A DNA stretch of 64,000 bases. It comes from JBCDHN01 sp965224535. Its GTDB lineage: Bacteria; Verrucomicrobiota; Verrucomicrobiia; Verrucomicrobiales; DEV007. A model generated the notes under the pieces. It was given only the letters and a program-made list of their open reading frames with translations, did not search any database and was not told where the DNA came from. The stretch's first letter is position 1; the number at the start of each line of letters is the position of its first letter. Made by a program: the position numbers and the translations under genes. Positions 1 through 7,774 of this stretch are shown piece after piece. Where the stretch lies: the NCBI GenBank assembly GCA_965224535.1, contig CBDCZR010000022.1:599299-663298 (forward strand). Direction: 5' to 3'.

Positions 1-879
1 CAGATATTCATCTGGATTGAGTTCAGGGGAGTACGCGGGAATGTAGAAGAGCTCTATCTCGGACTCGTTCGCCTTGGCCCACGCTTTGACTTTTTTGCCA
101 TGATGCACAGAAAGATTGTCTGCAATAAAGAACACTTTTCGATCGTGGCTCTGAATCAATCTACCCAGAAAGAGGATGTACTTGAGTTGGGTCATTCGAG
201 CTGTGTAGGTCATGAATCGCATTTCTCCCTTGTTGGTGACAGCCGAAATGTGGTTGAGCTTCAGCTTTTTGCCGCTCTCGCGAACTTCGGGAGTCTTGCC
301 CTTCTTCGAATAACTTCGTCCAGCGTGAACTTCGTTAGTGGTTTTGCCTTCATCGCCCCAAAATATGGTTGCGCCCTCTTCCTTGGCTCGCTTTTCAATA
401 GCTGGATACTCCTCCTCACGCCAGCGCCGGACAGACTCGCTATTCTGTTGGTAGGCCTTGCGAATTGGAACTTGAGGAGTCATACCCCAGCGCTTTAAAT
501 AGTTTCCCATTGTAATTAGACTCAAGGTGATCCCAAACTTTTCTTCGATCAAATCTCTAACCGCAGCCCTCGTCCAAAGGACAAATGGCAATTTCAATTG
601 ATCGGGCATATTATCGGTGATCAGATTAACAATCGTGGCGCACTGCCAAGGCAATAGTAACCGTTTTTCGCCGACCTTACGACCCCGCTTCACTGCTCGA
701 AGTGCGTCCCACCCTCTCTTTTCATACTTACGACACCACCGGTTTACTTCTTGCCGACTTACTCCAAGCGCACGAGCTGTTTCCCGTTGGGTGTAGCCTT
801 CTTCAACAACCATACGCACCGCAGTCATTCGGAGGTGCTCTTGCTGGTCAGGCGAAAGCTTTCTGGCGTCTCTCTTCAT
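1..879 (-). CDS. IS630-family transposase, 3' end beyond window edge
   Basis: Reading the minus strand from an ATG at 879 gives 293 uninterrupted codons to the window edge. The N-terminus (about residues 10-60) is a helix-turn-helix segment containing TQRETARALGVSRQEVNRW. The DDE triad of the IS630/Tc1-mariner superfamily is visible: first Asp in WGDEGK, second in FIADNLSVHHGK, and the Glu in YSPELNPDEYL near the edge. It catalyses cut-and-paste transposition into TA dinucleotides. The C-terminal few dozen residues and one end of the element are outside the window. It belongs to a different subgroup from the IS630 copy at 15.6 kb. Confidence 0.9.
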   Translation of the reverse strand, partial: MKRDARKLSPDQQEHLRMTAVRMVVEEGYTQRETARALGVSRQEVNRWCRKYEKRGWDALRAVKRGRKVGEKRLLLPWQCATIVNLITDNMPDQLKLPFVLWTRAAVRDLIEEKFGITLSLITMGNYLKRWGMTPQVPIRKAYQQNSESVRRWREEEYPAIEKRAKEEGATIFWGDEGKTTNEVHAGRSYSKKGKTPEVRESGKKLKLNHISAVTNKGEMRFMTYTARMTQLKYILFLGRLIQSHDRKVFFIADNLSVHHGKKVKAWAKANESEIELFYIPAYSPELNPDEYL

Positions 880-925
880 CCCTAACAATACCACATCATT
901 AGGTGTCGGCTATTTAATTTTCGGA

Positions 926-1447
926 TTAATACCACAACATACTTCCAACTCCGAACGATAACACAAGCAGCCAAAAATCTGCGATTCGCCAAAACCGAAC
1001 ACCGTCAATAAACGGTTCAGTGAAATATCCCGGACCCAAGGGTCCATGTTCTATCGGATTACTTTGCGCATTCCACATGATACGATTATAAACAAGAAAC
1101 GAAACGCATGAAATAAATCCAAACAAGACCCTTGCACGAATCGAGAGTCGGGGATCTACGCCTGTTTTGCCAATTGTATAACGGAACATCAGATATGAAA
1201 ACAGCGCTGCGCCCAAAAGGATATAGAAGCTACTATCATCCAGAACATCGAACAATGTGAAATCGGTAAGGCTAGGAATACGCGCGAAATTTATTACCTT
1301 CAGTTCTTTAGACTCAATCTCTTCAAAACTCTTAACCGCGCCATATTTATCATCTTTTAACTGGATTTGGAGTAATTCGAGGGGGTGTTTACTTTTAGGG
1401 TCCTTGCTTTTTGAAACGCGAGGATCGTTAGGGGACAGTTCGGCCAC
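926..1447 (-). CDS. Hypothetical membrane protein, possibly a fragment
   Basis: About 173 codons from a GTG, with a charged N-terminal third followed by three hydrophobic segments (around residues 75-90, 105-120 and 155-172). The frame stays open upstream to a TAG near 1500, and the extra codons read SGTITRWVYDTRSLVAEL, which resembles the closing part of an RHS/YD-repeat unit. The start is therefore uncertain, and the gene could be the 3' remnant of an RHS-like protein with a membrane tail. It ends only 46 bp from the start of the neighbouring transposase, so its 3' end may have been altered by that insertion. No function is assigned. Confidence 0.5.
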   Translation of the reverse strand: MAELSPNDPRVSKSKDPKSKHPLELLQIQLKDDKYGAVKSFEEIESKELKVINFARIPSLTDFTLFDVLDDSSFYILLGAALFSYLMFRYTIGKTGVDPRLSIRARVLFGFISCVSFLVYNRIMWNAQSNPIEHGPLGPGYFTEPFIDGVRFWRIADFWLLVLSFGVGSMLWY

Positions 1448-1517
1448 CAGGCTGCGCGTATCGTAAACCCAACGGGTGATCGTGCCGCTGGGGCTGGTCT
1501 ACACAACCTGACCCAAC

Positions 1518-3842
1518 TCATCCACTCATCCCGCGGTTTTCCGCCTGCTGGATGACCACCGGCCAACCGGGAAATTGGTTGTCCGGCTTGCCGTCGGTCG
1601 CATCGATGGAAAAACGGAAGGCGTGCAGGGTGTAGGTGCGTTTTTCCGGGTCGATGAGGACGAGGCCGAAGCCGCTGCCTTTTTGGTGGGCCTTGGCGTA
1701 GCGGTTCTTCTCCGTGGCGACTTCCGGGTTGCCGACGGCGTAGACGTAGACGCGGTTGCCGAATCCGTCGAGAAATTCGCCGGTGTTGGCGTGGCCGTGA
1801 GCGGGCCGGTTTTCGTGCGGCATTCCGACCTCGTCCGGACGCCACCACCTGGGATAACCGGCGGCGATTGCCGGGGTGCAAAAGCTCCAATTGCTGTCGC
1901 GCTGCGCTTCCACGCCGTATTGGCTGAGGGTGGTCAGGTGTTGGTCGCCGTTGACGTGCAATGCCATGGATTTGCGCAAAATACCCACGGCGCGGTTGCG
2001 CGGAGTTTGCGGCCAACCGCCGGAATCGAGATCGGCCTTGAGGTAGCCGTCAAATTTGCCGTGATGGGTGGCGACACCGGCAAAAACCGTCTGGCTGAGG
2101 AGCACCTTCATGGTGTGGCCGCGCCAATCCTCGGCCCATTTCGCCAAAAAGCGCTCCTGACGCTCGCCCAGCAGGTCGAGGCCGGGTTTATCGAGCGCGG
2201 CGGTGTCAAACTGCGGGTCGCGCACGTGATCCGCGCGGCCGGAGCCGGTTTCCACGTTTTGCGGACCGCTCTTCCACTGCCGGTCGCCCAAAACCGCGAA
2301 GCTGACTCCGCCGTAGACCACCTCGCCGTAGTAGACGCTGATGTCTTGCCCGCAGGGCGTGGGATCGAAGGGGTCCGGATGATGGCCGGCGTTGGTTTTG
2401 TGCACCACGTTCACCATGCGCGCCGGTTCGCGGTAACCGCCCTTGGATGAGGCGCCCTTGGCCAAATCCTTCATCGACGCACCGCCCTCGCCCCAGATGT
2501 TGCCCTGAAACACGTCGTGATCGTCGGGAATGCAAAGGGTCGGCCGGTCGCGCATGGCCTCGCCAAACGCCCATCCGAACTGGTAGAATTTGCGCAGGTA
2601 GCAGAGAATGGCCGGCTCGGCGGGATCGCGAATGATGCCGAATCCGCCGTGGCTTTCGTAGAGTTGGTCGCCGGAAAAATAGAGCAGGTCGGGGTCGAGT
2701 TTGCCGAGATTTTTCGCGACCGGCGCGTAGGGGAACGCGTAGTCGTTCTGGCAGGTCAGCGCTCCGAGCCGCAACGGGCGGCCGGTGGGGTTGGGCTTGA
2801 TGGTGCCGGTGCGCTCGTGGCGCGTTTCGCCGCCATCGCTGTGTTTTTCGCGGTAAACCAGGCGAAACGGCGTTTCGTGCGTCTCATCCCAGTTGGGTAG
2901 GCGAAAAGTGGCCGTCCAGGCGTCGGAATCCAGGTTTTCCTCGCCGCCCACCACCCATTTTTTGACTTTCGGCTGAAATTCGAGGGCGACGCTGGTCGAA
3001 TCGCTTTTTCCCAGCGGACCGGTTAGGGCGCTGAGCTTGAGGACGAACCCTTCGTCGCCGCGGGAGTCGCTGAGCGAATACATCGACCACAAAATGGGCC
3101 CGAAAGCCTGCTCCGGCCGATGCGCGACGGCCTCGCCGCTCACGCGCCAATCGGTGAAGCGATAGCCACGCTGGTCGCCGCGTTTTTTGGGCCCCTCAAA
3201 CTGGCTCACCAACGCGATATTCCCGCGAACGTCGTCGATGGGAACCGCGTGGCTCAGCTTGCCGAGAATTTGCGCGCCATCGGCGGTTTTCGCGGTCAAG
3301 GTCAGTTTGCTCTGCTCTCCCGCGGTTTCGCCGGTCAGTTCCAGGAGCACTTCGCTAGTTTTCAGCGCGCGATCGAGTTTTTGGCGTTTGCGGCCCAAAA
3401 TCAGCTCATCGCCCTTGATTCCCGCGTTGACGCCGCCTTTGGCAAAGCAGTTGCTCTTCACCTCGTCGAGTTCGCTGCGAATTCCGACCCGAAAACCGGC
3501 GCCGCCGCCTTTTGCCGGCGCTTGATCCAGCCCAACCCTAACCGACATGCCAAAACCGGCCCCGGCGCCGGTGAGTTGACGCGTTAGGCTGTGAATGCTG
3601 CGATTTGCCGCCGCGGTCTGGCAAACCGCCCAACCGCCGTCGATTCGCCAATCCTCCATCGGGTTCGCCCAGAACTCTCCGCCGAGCCAAACGCGGTCGT
3701 GCGTCCGATTCCAGGCATCGATTCGGTTCGGCCGGTGGTCCGGATTTTGGGCCGAAGCACGGCGGCGGCCACCTAGCCCTAACATTGCGCCCAAACCGAG
3801 AAATTTGAGGCCGACGCGGCGGGAAATGGTTGCGAGAGTCAT
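1518..3842 (-). CDS. PhoD-like metallophosphatase, Tat-type leader
   Basis: A 774-residue secreted phosphatase-family protein. Residues 1-31 form a leader with SRRVGLKFLGLG and AXA-type cleavage at RASAQ, which suggests Tat export. Residues 40-350 are a beta-rich N-terminal region; the metallophosphatase core follows, with metal-binding motifs SGDQLYE (about 390), PDDHDVFQGN (439-448) and VNGDQH (630-635). The family hydrolyses phosphomono- or diesters with a di-metal centre. It is longer than classical PhoD because of the N-terminal extension. It is divergent from the peroxiredoxin at 3967, with a short shared promoter region. Confidence 0.85.
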   Translation of the reverse strand: MTLATISRRVGLKFLGLGAMLGLGGRRRASAQNPDHRPNRIDAWNRTHDRVWLGGEFWANPMEDWRIDGGWAVCQTAAANRSIHSLTRQLTGAGAGFGMSVRVGLDQAPAKGGGAGFRVGIRSELDEVKSNCFAKGGVNAGIKGDELILGRKRQKLDRALKTSEVLLELTGETAGEQSKLTLTAKTADGAQILGKLSHAVPIDDVRGNIALVSQFEGPKKRGDQRGYRFTDWRVSGEAVAHRPEQAFGPILWSMYSLSDSRGDEGFVLKLSALTGPLGKSDSTSVALEFQPKVKKWVVGGEENLDSDAWTATFRLPNWDETHETPFRLVYREKHSDGGETRHERTGTIKPNPTGRPLRLGALTCQNDYAFPYAPVAKNLGKLDPDLLYFSGDQLYESHGGFGIIRDPAEPAILCYLRKFYQFGWAFGEAMRDRPTLCIPDDHDVFQGNIWGEGGASMKDLAKGASSKGGYREPARMVNVVHKTNAGHHPDPFDPTPCGQDISVYYGEVVYGGVSFAVLGDRQWKSGPQNVETGSGRADHVRDPQFDTAALDKPGLDLLGERQERFLAKWAEDWRGHTMKVLLSQTVFAGVATHHGKFDGYLKADLDSGGWPQTPRNRAVGILRKSMALHVNGDQHLTTLSQYGVEAQRDSNWSFCTPAIAAGYPRWWRPDEVGMPHENRPAHGHANTGEFLDGFGNRVYVYAVGNPEVATEKNRYAKAHQKGSGFGLVLIDPEKRTYTLHAFRFSIDATDGKPDNQFPGWPVVIQQAENRGMSG

Positions 3843-3890
3843 GCTTCGAACCCAAGCCGCGAATCCGCGCCGCGCAAACGAGAAGTCCGG

Positions 3891-3918
3891 TTGACCCGCC
3901 GGCCGGCCTACCTATAAT
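3891..3918 (+). promoter_or_regulatory. Sigma-70-type promoter for the peroxiredoxin operon
   Basis: TTGACC (3891-3896) and a perfect TATAAT (3913-3918) are separated by 16 bp, about 49 bp upstream of the peroxiredoxin ATG and inside the divergent intergenic region. This matches the bacterial housekeeping consensus. There is no strong Shine-Dalgarno sequence before the ATG. Inferred from sequence only. Confidence 0.65.
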
Positions 3919-3966
3919 CGGCGCTTCCCATCACGAAAAACTCTAACTCACAATCACCTACCTACC

Positions 3967-4461
3967 ATGGCACTCACAACTGGCTCCCAAGCACCGGATT
4001 TTACCCTCACCACCCTGGGCGACGGCGGACCGCAACTGTGGAAACTGAGCGACAACGTGGGCGAGAAAAACCTCGTCTTGCTCTTTGTTCCCATGGCCTT
4101 CACCAGCGTTTGCACGGAGGAATTTTGCGAAATTACCAACACGATGAACGACTACACCAGCCTCAACGCCACGGTGGTCGGGATTTCCGGCGACAACCCG
4201 TTCGCTCAAGCGGCTTGGGCCGAAAAAGAGGGCATCAAGATGACGCTTTTGAGCGATTACGAGCATGAAACGGCCAAGGCTTACGGCGTAGCCTACGATT
4301 CGTTTTTGCCAGACAAAAATCTGACCATGGGCGGCGTGCCCAAGCGCTCGGCGTTCGTCATCGACAAGGCTGGCGTGGTTCAATACGCCGAGAGCAGCGA
4401 CGATCCCGGTCAGTTGCCGGATTTCGCCGCCATCAAGGCCAAACTCAGCGAATTAGGGTGA
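3967..4461 (+). CDS. Peroxiredoxin (AhpC/TSA family)
   Basis: A 164-residue thiol peroxidase. The peroxidatic cysteine is Cys49 in FTSVCTEEFCE, with a second Cys at 54, and the PMAFTSVCTEE context is typical of the AhpE/1-Cys-like branch. It reduces hydrogen and organic peroxides in the cytoplasm, and there is no signal peptide. Its stop codon touches or overlaps the start of the next gene, so the two are translationally coupled; the partner may handle a thiol product of peroxide detoxification (inference). Confidence 0.92.
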   Translation: MALTTGSQAPDFTLTTLGDGGPQLWKLSDNVGEKNLVLLFVPMAFTSVCTEEFCEITNTMNDYTSLNATVVGISGDNPFAQAAWAEKEGIKMTLLSDYEHETAKAYGVAYDSFLPDKNLTMGGVPKRSAFVIDKAGVVQYAESSDDPGQLPDFAAIKAKLSELG

Positions 4462-4463
4462 CA

Positions 4464-5297
4464 ATGAGCGCCAAAATCGCGATCGAAGACGAATTTTACG
4501 ACATCATCGGCAAGGCCATGAACGGCCTGCGGATCAGCGACCGGGATTTGAGCGAAAAAACCGGCGTGGCCGTGGAAACCGTCCGTTCGTTAGCCAAAGG
4601 CGAACTGGATGAAATGGCCTTGCCGAAAATCGCCCCGGCGCTGGGTTTGGACCCCGATTCCTTGCTGCGCAGCGCCATGAAAACGTGGTACCCGCGCCCC
4701 GTTGAGCTGACGGGCCTGGAATTGTTCAACAGCCGCTACCACAGCGGCATGACGGTGAATGCTTACCTCGTGTGGGACCCGAATTCGCGCCAAGCCGCCA
4801 TTTTCGACACCGGAACCGACGCACTGCCCATGTTGGACGCGATCGCAAAGCGTGGTTTGGAGCCGGCTGGCCTGTTTTTGACCCACACCCATCCCGATCA
4901 CATCGCCGAAGCCGACACGATCGTCCGCCGGCTCGGCATACCGGTGCACGCCAACGCCCGGGAACCCTGGGCCGGCGCGGAAACATTTGAGGAAGGCGCC
5001 ACCTTTGAGATCGGCGCGCTGACGATGCGGGCCGTCACCACCTGGGGCCATTCCCAGGGCGGCACCACCTATGTGGTTGAGGGGCTGGAGCGCCCGCTCG
5101 CCGTAGCTGGCGACGCCATGTTTGCGGGATCGATCGGCGGCGGTATGGTGTCTTACCCCGATGCGTTAGCCACCAACCGGCAAAAAATCCTGACCTTGTC
5201 CGACGACACCGTGATTTGTCCCGGGCACGGACCGCTCACCAGCGTGGGCGAGGAAAAGCGGAACAACCCGTTTTTCCCGGAATTCAAGGATCGGTAG
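4464..5297 (+). CDS. XRE-type HTH fused to metallo-beta-lactamase-fold hydrolase
   Basis: About 278 residues from the ATG at 4464; a GTG at 4458 overlapping the upstream stop is an alternative start. Residues 10-65 look like a Cro/C1-type helix-turn-helix (SDRDLSEKTGVAVETVRSL). From about 75 a metallo-beta-lactamase fold begins: HTHPDH at 141-146, then GHSQGG, AGDAMF and PGHGP, which supply the zinc ligands of glyoxalase II-like hydrolases. The catalytic half suggests a thioester or persulfide hydrolase acting beside the peroxiredoxin. A DNA-binding head on this enzyme is unusual; it might sense substrate or only serve structurally. Confidence 0.82.
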   Translation: MSAKIAIEDEFYDIIGKAMNGLRISDRDLSEKTGVAVETVRSLAKGELDEMALPKIAPALGLDPDSLLRSAMKTWYPRPVELTGLELFNSRYHSGMTVNAYLVWDPNSRQAAIFDTGTDALPMLDAIAKRGLEPAGLFLTHTHPDHIAEADTIVRRLGIPVHANAREPWAGAETFEEGATFEIGALTMRAVTTWGHSQGGTTYVVEGLERPLAVAGDAMFAGSIGGGMVSYPDALATNRQKILTLSDDTVICPGHGPLTSVGEEKRNNPFFPEFKDR

Positions 5298-5330
5298 CCA
5301 CTGCGGCTTCGATTGCCAATCGAAGCTACC
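5293..5330. repeat. Interrupted palindrome after the MBL gene
   Basis: GGTAGC...CTTCGATTG pairs with CAATCGAAGCTACC, a hairpin with an eight-base bulge on the left arm, directly after the stop of the preceding gene. It lacks a T-run, so it is more like a REP-type palindrome or a processing hairpin than a canonical terminator. Confidence 0.4.
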
Positions 5331-5394
5331 GGCGAAGTGACATATTTTGCGATCGGCGGCTTGAATTCGATCCCCTGACGTGGCGAATTGGGAG

Positions 5395-5997
5395 ATGAAT
5401 CCCCGTTTTCTCCACGTTTCAGGTTTGATTTCGATTTTGCTCTGTACTCTTGCCTGTGCCGCCGAAAAGCCGCCGAACCTCCTCATCATTACCTGCGGTG
5501 CGTTTCGGTTGAATCGCCAAGGATTGGATGTTGGCATTAACGATCCGTTGCGCTCGGGCGGCGTTACCTGCTGGGAAGGTGGGCTCCGCGTCGCGGCAAT
5601 GGCGCGTTGGCCGGGAAAAATCGCGGCGGGCAGCGTCATTGCCGAGCCGTTTTGGTCGCCGGACCTGTTCCAGGCTTGCGCGCGAATCGCAAACGCGGAA
5701 TTGCCGGAGGGCGTGGCGTTCGATGGCAAGAACCCCCTGCCGCTGCTTACCGGAGGAGCGAAGTCCCCCCACCGCTCGCTGTTCTTTCAGTATCGCGCCC
5801 ATGCTGCGTTGCGCATGGGTGATTGGAAAATTGTTCGCGAACGCCCGGATGCTCCTTGGCAACTCTACGATTTGGTCCGCGACATTGGCGAATCCCGGAA
5901 TTTGGCCGAAACAATGCCGGACCGGTTGGCGGCGCTCCAGGCTGAATTTGCGCGTTGGCAGGGCTCCGTGGCAATGTCGGGCCCCAACCCGCGCTGA
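5395..5997 (+). pseudogene. Internally deleted sulfatase
   Basis: The ORF starts like a secreted sulfatase (hydrophobic leader, then CAAEKPPNLLIIT) but jumps at once to the late part of the fold: TCWEGGLRVAAMARWPG, then the C-terminal strand GDWKIVRE and LYDLVRDIGE. The whole catalytic segment is absent, including the second metal Asp, the Cys-X-Pro-X-Arg formylglycine site and the HxP motif. At about 200 residues it is less than half the usual 450-550. The frame is intact, so a stable secreted stub could be made, but it cannot be an active sulfatase. An alternative in-frame start lies at 5380. Confidence 0.85.
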
Positions 5998-6075
5998 GCT
6001 TGCTTGAGGCGGTTTGTGCCGTTCGCGATCTTTCATGGATTAGAAAGGTTCCAAAAGTTCGCATTTGGGCCAAGA

Positions 6076-6165
6076 TGGCGGTGAGGGTGGGATTCGAACC
6101 CACGGAACCGGTGAAGGTTCACTTCTTTAGCAAAGAAGCGCTTTCGACCACTCAGCCACCTCACC
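6076..6165 (-). tRNA. tRNA-Ser(GCT)
   Basis: The minus strand gives a 7-bp acceptor stem GGTGAGG/CCTCACC, a long variable arm typical of class II tRNAs, the T-loop GGTTCGAATCC, the anticodon loop TTGCTAA (anticodon GCT, reading AGC/AGT) and an encoded CCA at 6076-6078. The 90-nt length fits tRNA-Ser. Confidence 0.95.
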
Positions 6166-6280
6166 TTGAAGAGAGAATTTGGCCAGTCGAAACTGCGCCC
6201 GAAGATTGCAGATCCACATTCGTGCGTCAACCTGCGATTTTGCGCGGAAACGTGGGAACAGGGCCCCGTGCCCACCCAAC

Positions 6281-7711
6281 TTAAGCCAGGGCGTGGCTGG
6301 GTTTGCCGGCGGGGTCGAGCATTCGGCGCGCGTTGTAGCCGGTGCCGGGACGGAGGAGGTGTGCGAGGTAAATGGGCCATTGCGCGAGGTAACTGCGGGC
6401 CAATGACGGCGATTCGTAGGTTAGTTCCGGGTCGAAGCGGACCAAGCCGCCGGAAATAAGGGCTCGTTTCAGTTGCGAGGTGGTTACCGATTTGTCGAAG
6501 CGCTCGGCGGCGAGATGCGTGGCGCGCTGGCCGAGTTTTTGGCACAATTCCGCGTCTTGGAGCAGGGTTTGCAGGCAATCGGCAAATGCCTCTGGCTGAC
6601 GTTCGTTGGTTAGGAGGCCGGTTTGGCCTTCCACCACCATTTCCGGCACGCCGGCAAGGCGCGTGCTGACGCAGGGCAGGCCGATGGCCATGGCTTCCAT
6701 GATGACGGTGGGCAGATTGTCCATGCCGCCGCCGCGCTCGGTTACGCAGGGTAGGGCGAAGAGGTGGGCGCGATTGGCGAGGGCGGTGATGATGGCGTCC
6801 TGATCTTGCTCTCCTTCCAGAATGACGGTTTTTTCCAGGTTTTCTGCGCGAATTTGGCCCCGCAACTCCGTTTCAAGCGGGCCACCGCCGATGATGTGGC
6901 AGGTGTGGGCGATGCCGCGATCCCGGAGGATGGCGCTGGCGCGGATGAGGTCGTCGAACCCCTTTTTTTCGATGAGCCGGCCGACGGAGTAGATACGCCG
7001 CGAGCCAATTCCAGCTGGCCGGCCGCGATTGGCACGAACCCATTTTTCCAGGTCCAGGCCGTTGTAGACGCGGCGGATTTTTCGCCGCGCGGCGGGGAAT
7101 TCGGCCGAAAGGCGCCGCACGGTGTAGTCGCTGACGGTTACGATGCGGGAGGCGTCGCGCATGAGCATGGGCAGGGTGACCTCGGTGTCGGTTTCCGCGC
7201 AAAACACGTCATTGGCGTGGGCGGTGAAGCTGTAGGTTAGGCGGTGAAAGTGTCGCAGCCACCAGAGGGTGCGCGCCGCTTTTCCGGCAAAATGGCAGTG
7301 CGCGTGACGCAGGTTTGGCGCGATTTGGCGGATTTTGTGGCCGATGTAGGCGGCCTCGTAAACGCGCCGCTTATCCGGTTGTTGCTGCCAGTAGCGCAGG
7401 GTGTGGTCCACCGGTTTAGGCACGCGTTTTTCCGTTCGGAGCCGGCGCACGAAGCGGGTGAGTTCCTCCTTTTCCGGCAGGTAGTGGACGCGGTTTCGCA
7501 GTTCGGCGGGGTAGCTTTGCGTTTGCTCGTGGCGGGTGTCGCTGAGGCTGAAAATGAGCGGCCGCAGCCCCTGGCGCTCCAATTCCAGGATTTCCCGCAC
7601 GCAAAACGTTTGGGTGAAGGTGGGGAAGCGCTCGAAAACGTAGGCGAGGTGGTAGGACGACGAAATTTGGCTCACTCCCGCACAGGTTCCTGGCATCGCG
7701 CTAACTGGCAA
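6281..7711 (-). CDS. GT4-family glycosyltransferase
   Basis: A 476-residue GT-B-fold transferase. The N-terminal half (about 20-200) has a YVFERFPTFTQTFCVREI start typical of colanic-acid or exopolysaccharide transferases. The C-terminal half carries YSVGRLIEKKGFDDLI (about 241-256) and the nucleotide-sugar site ERGGGMDNLPTVIMEAMA (325-342, the E-X(n)-E motif). It is cytoplasmic and transfers a sugar from an activated nucleotide donor in surface polysaccharide synthesis; donor and acceptor cannot be read from sequence. It is divergent from the kinase gene that follows. Confidence 0.9.
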   Translation of the reverse strand: MPVSAMPGTCAGVSQISSSYHLAYVFERFPTFTQTFCVREILELERQGLRPLIFSLSDTRHEQTQSYPAELRNRVHYLPEKEELTRFVRRLRTEKRVPKPVDHTLRYWQQQPDKRRVYEAAYIGHKIRQIAPNLRHAHCHFAGKAARTLWWLRHFHRLTYSFTAHANDVFCAETDTEVTLPMLMRDASRIVTVSDYTVRRLSAEFPAARRKIRRVYNGLDLEKWVRANRGRPAGIGSRRIYSVGRLIEKKGFDDLIRASAILRDRGIAHTCHIIGGGPLETELRGQIRAENLEKTVILEGEQDQDAIITALANRAHLFALPCVTERGGGMDNLPTVIMEAMAIGLPCVSTRLAGVPEMVVEGQTGLLTNERQPEAFADCLQTLLQDAELCQKLGQRATHLAAERFDKSVTTSQLKRALISGGLVRFDPELTYESPSLARSYLAQWPIYLAHLLRPGTGYNARRMLDPAGKPSHALA

Positions 7712-7774
7712 CTCGGGAATCGCTGGAAAAATTGAGCGTTTGGGGCCAAATTGATTCCAAACATCTCACCCAGC

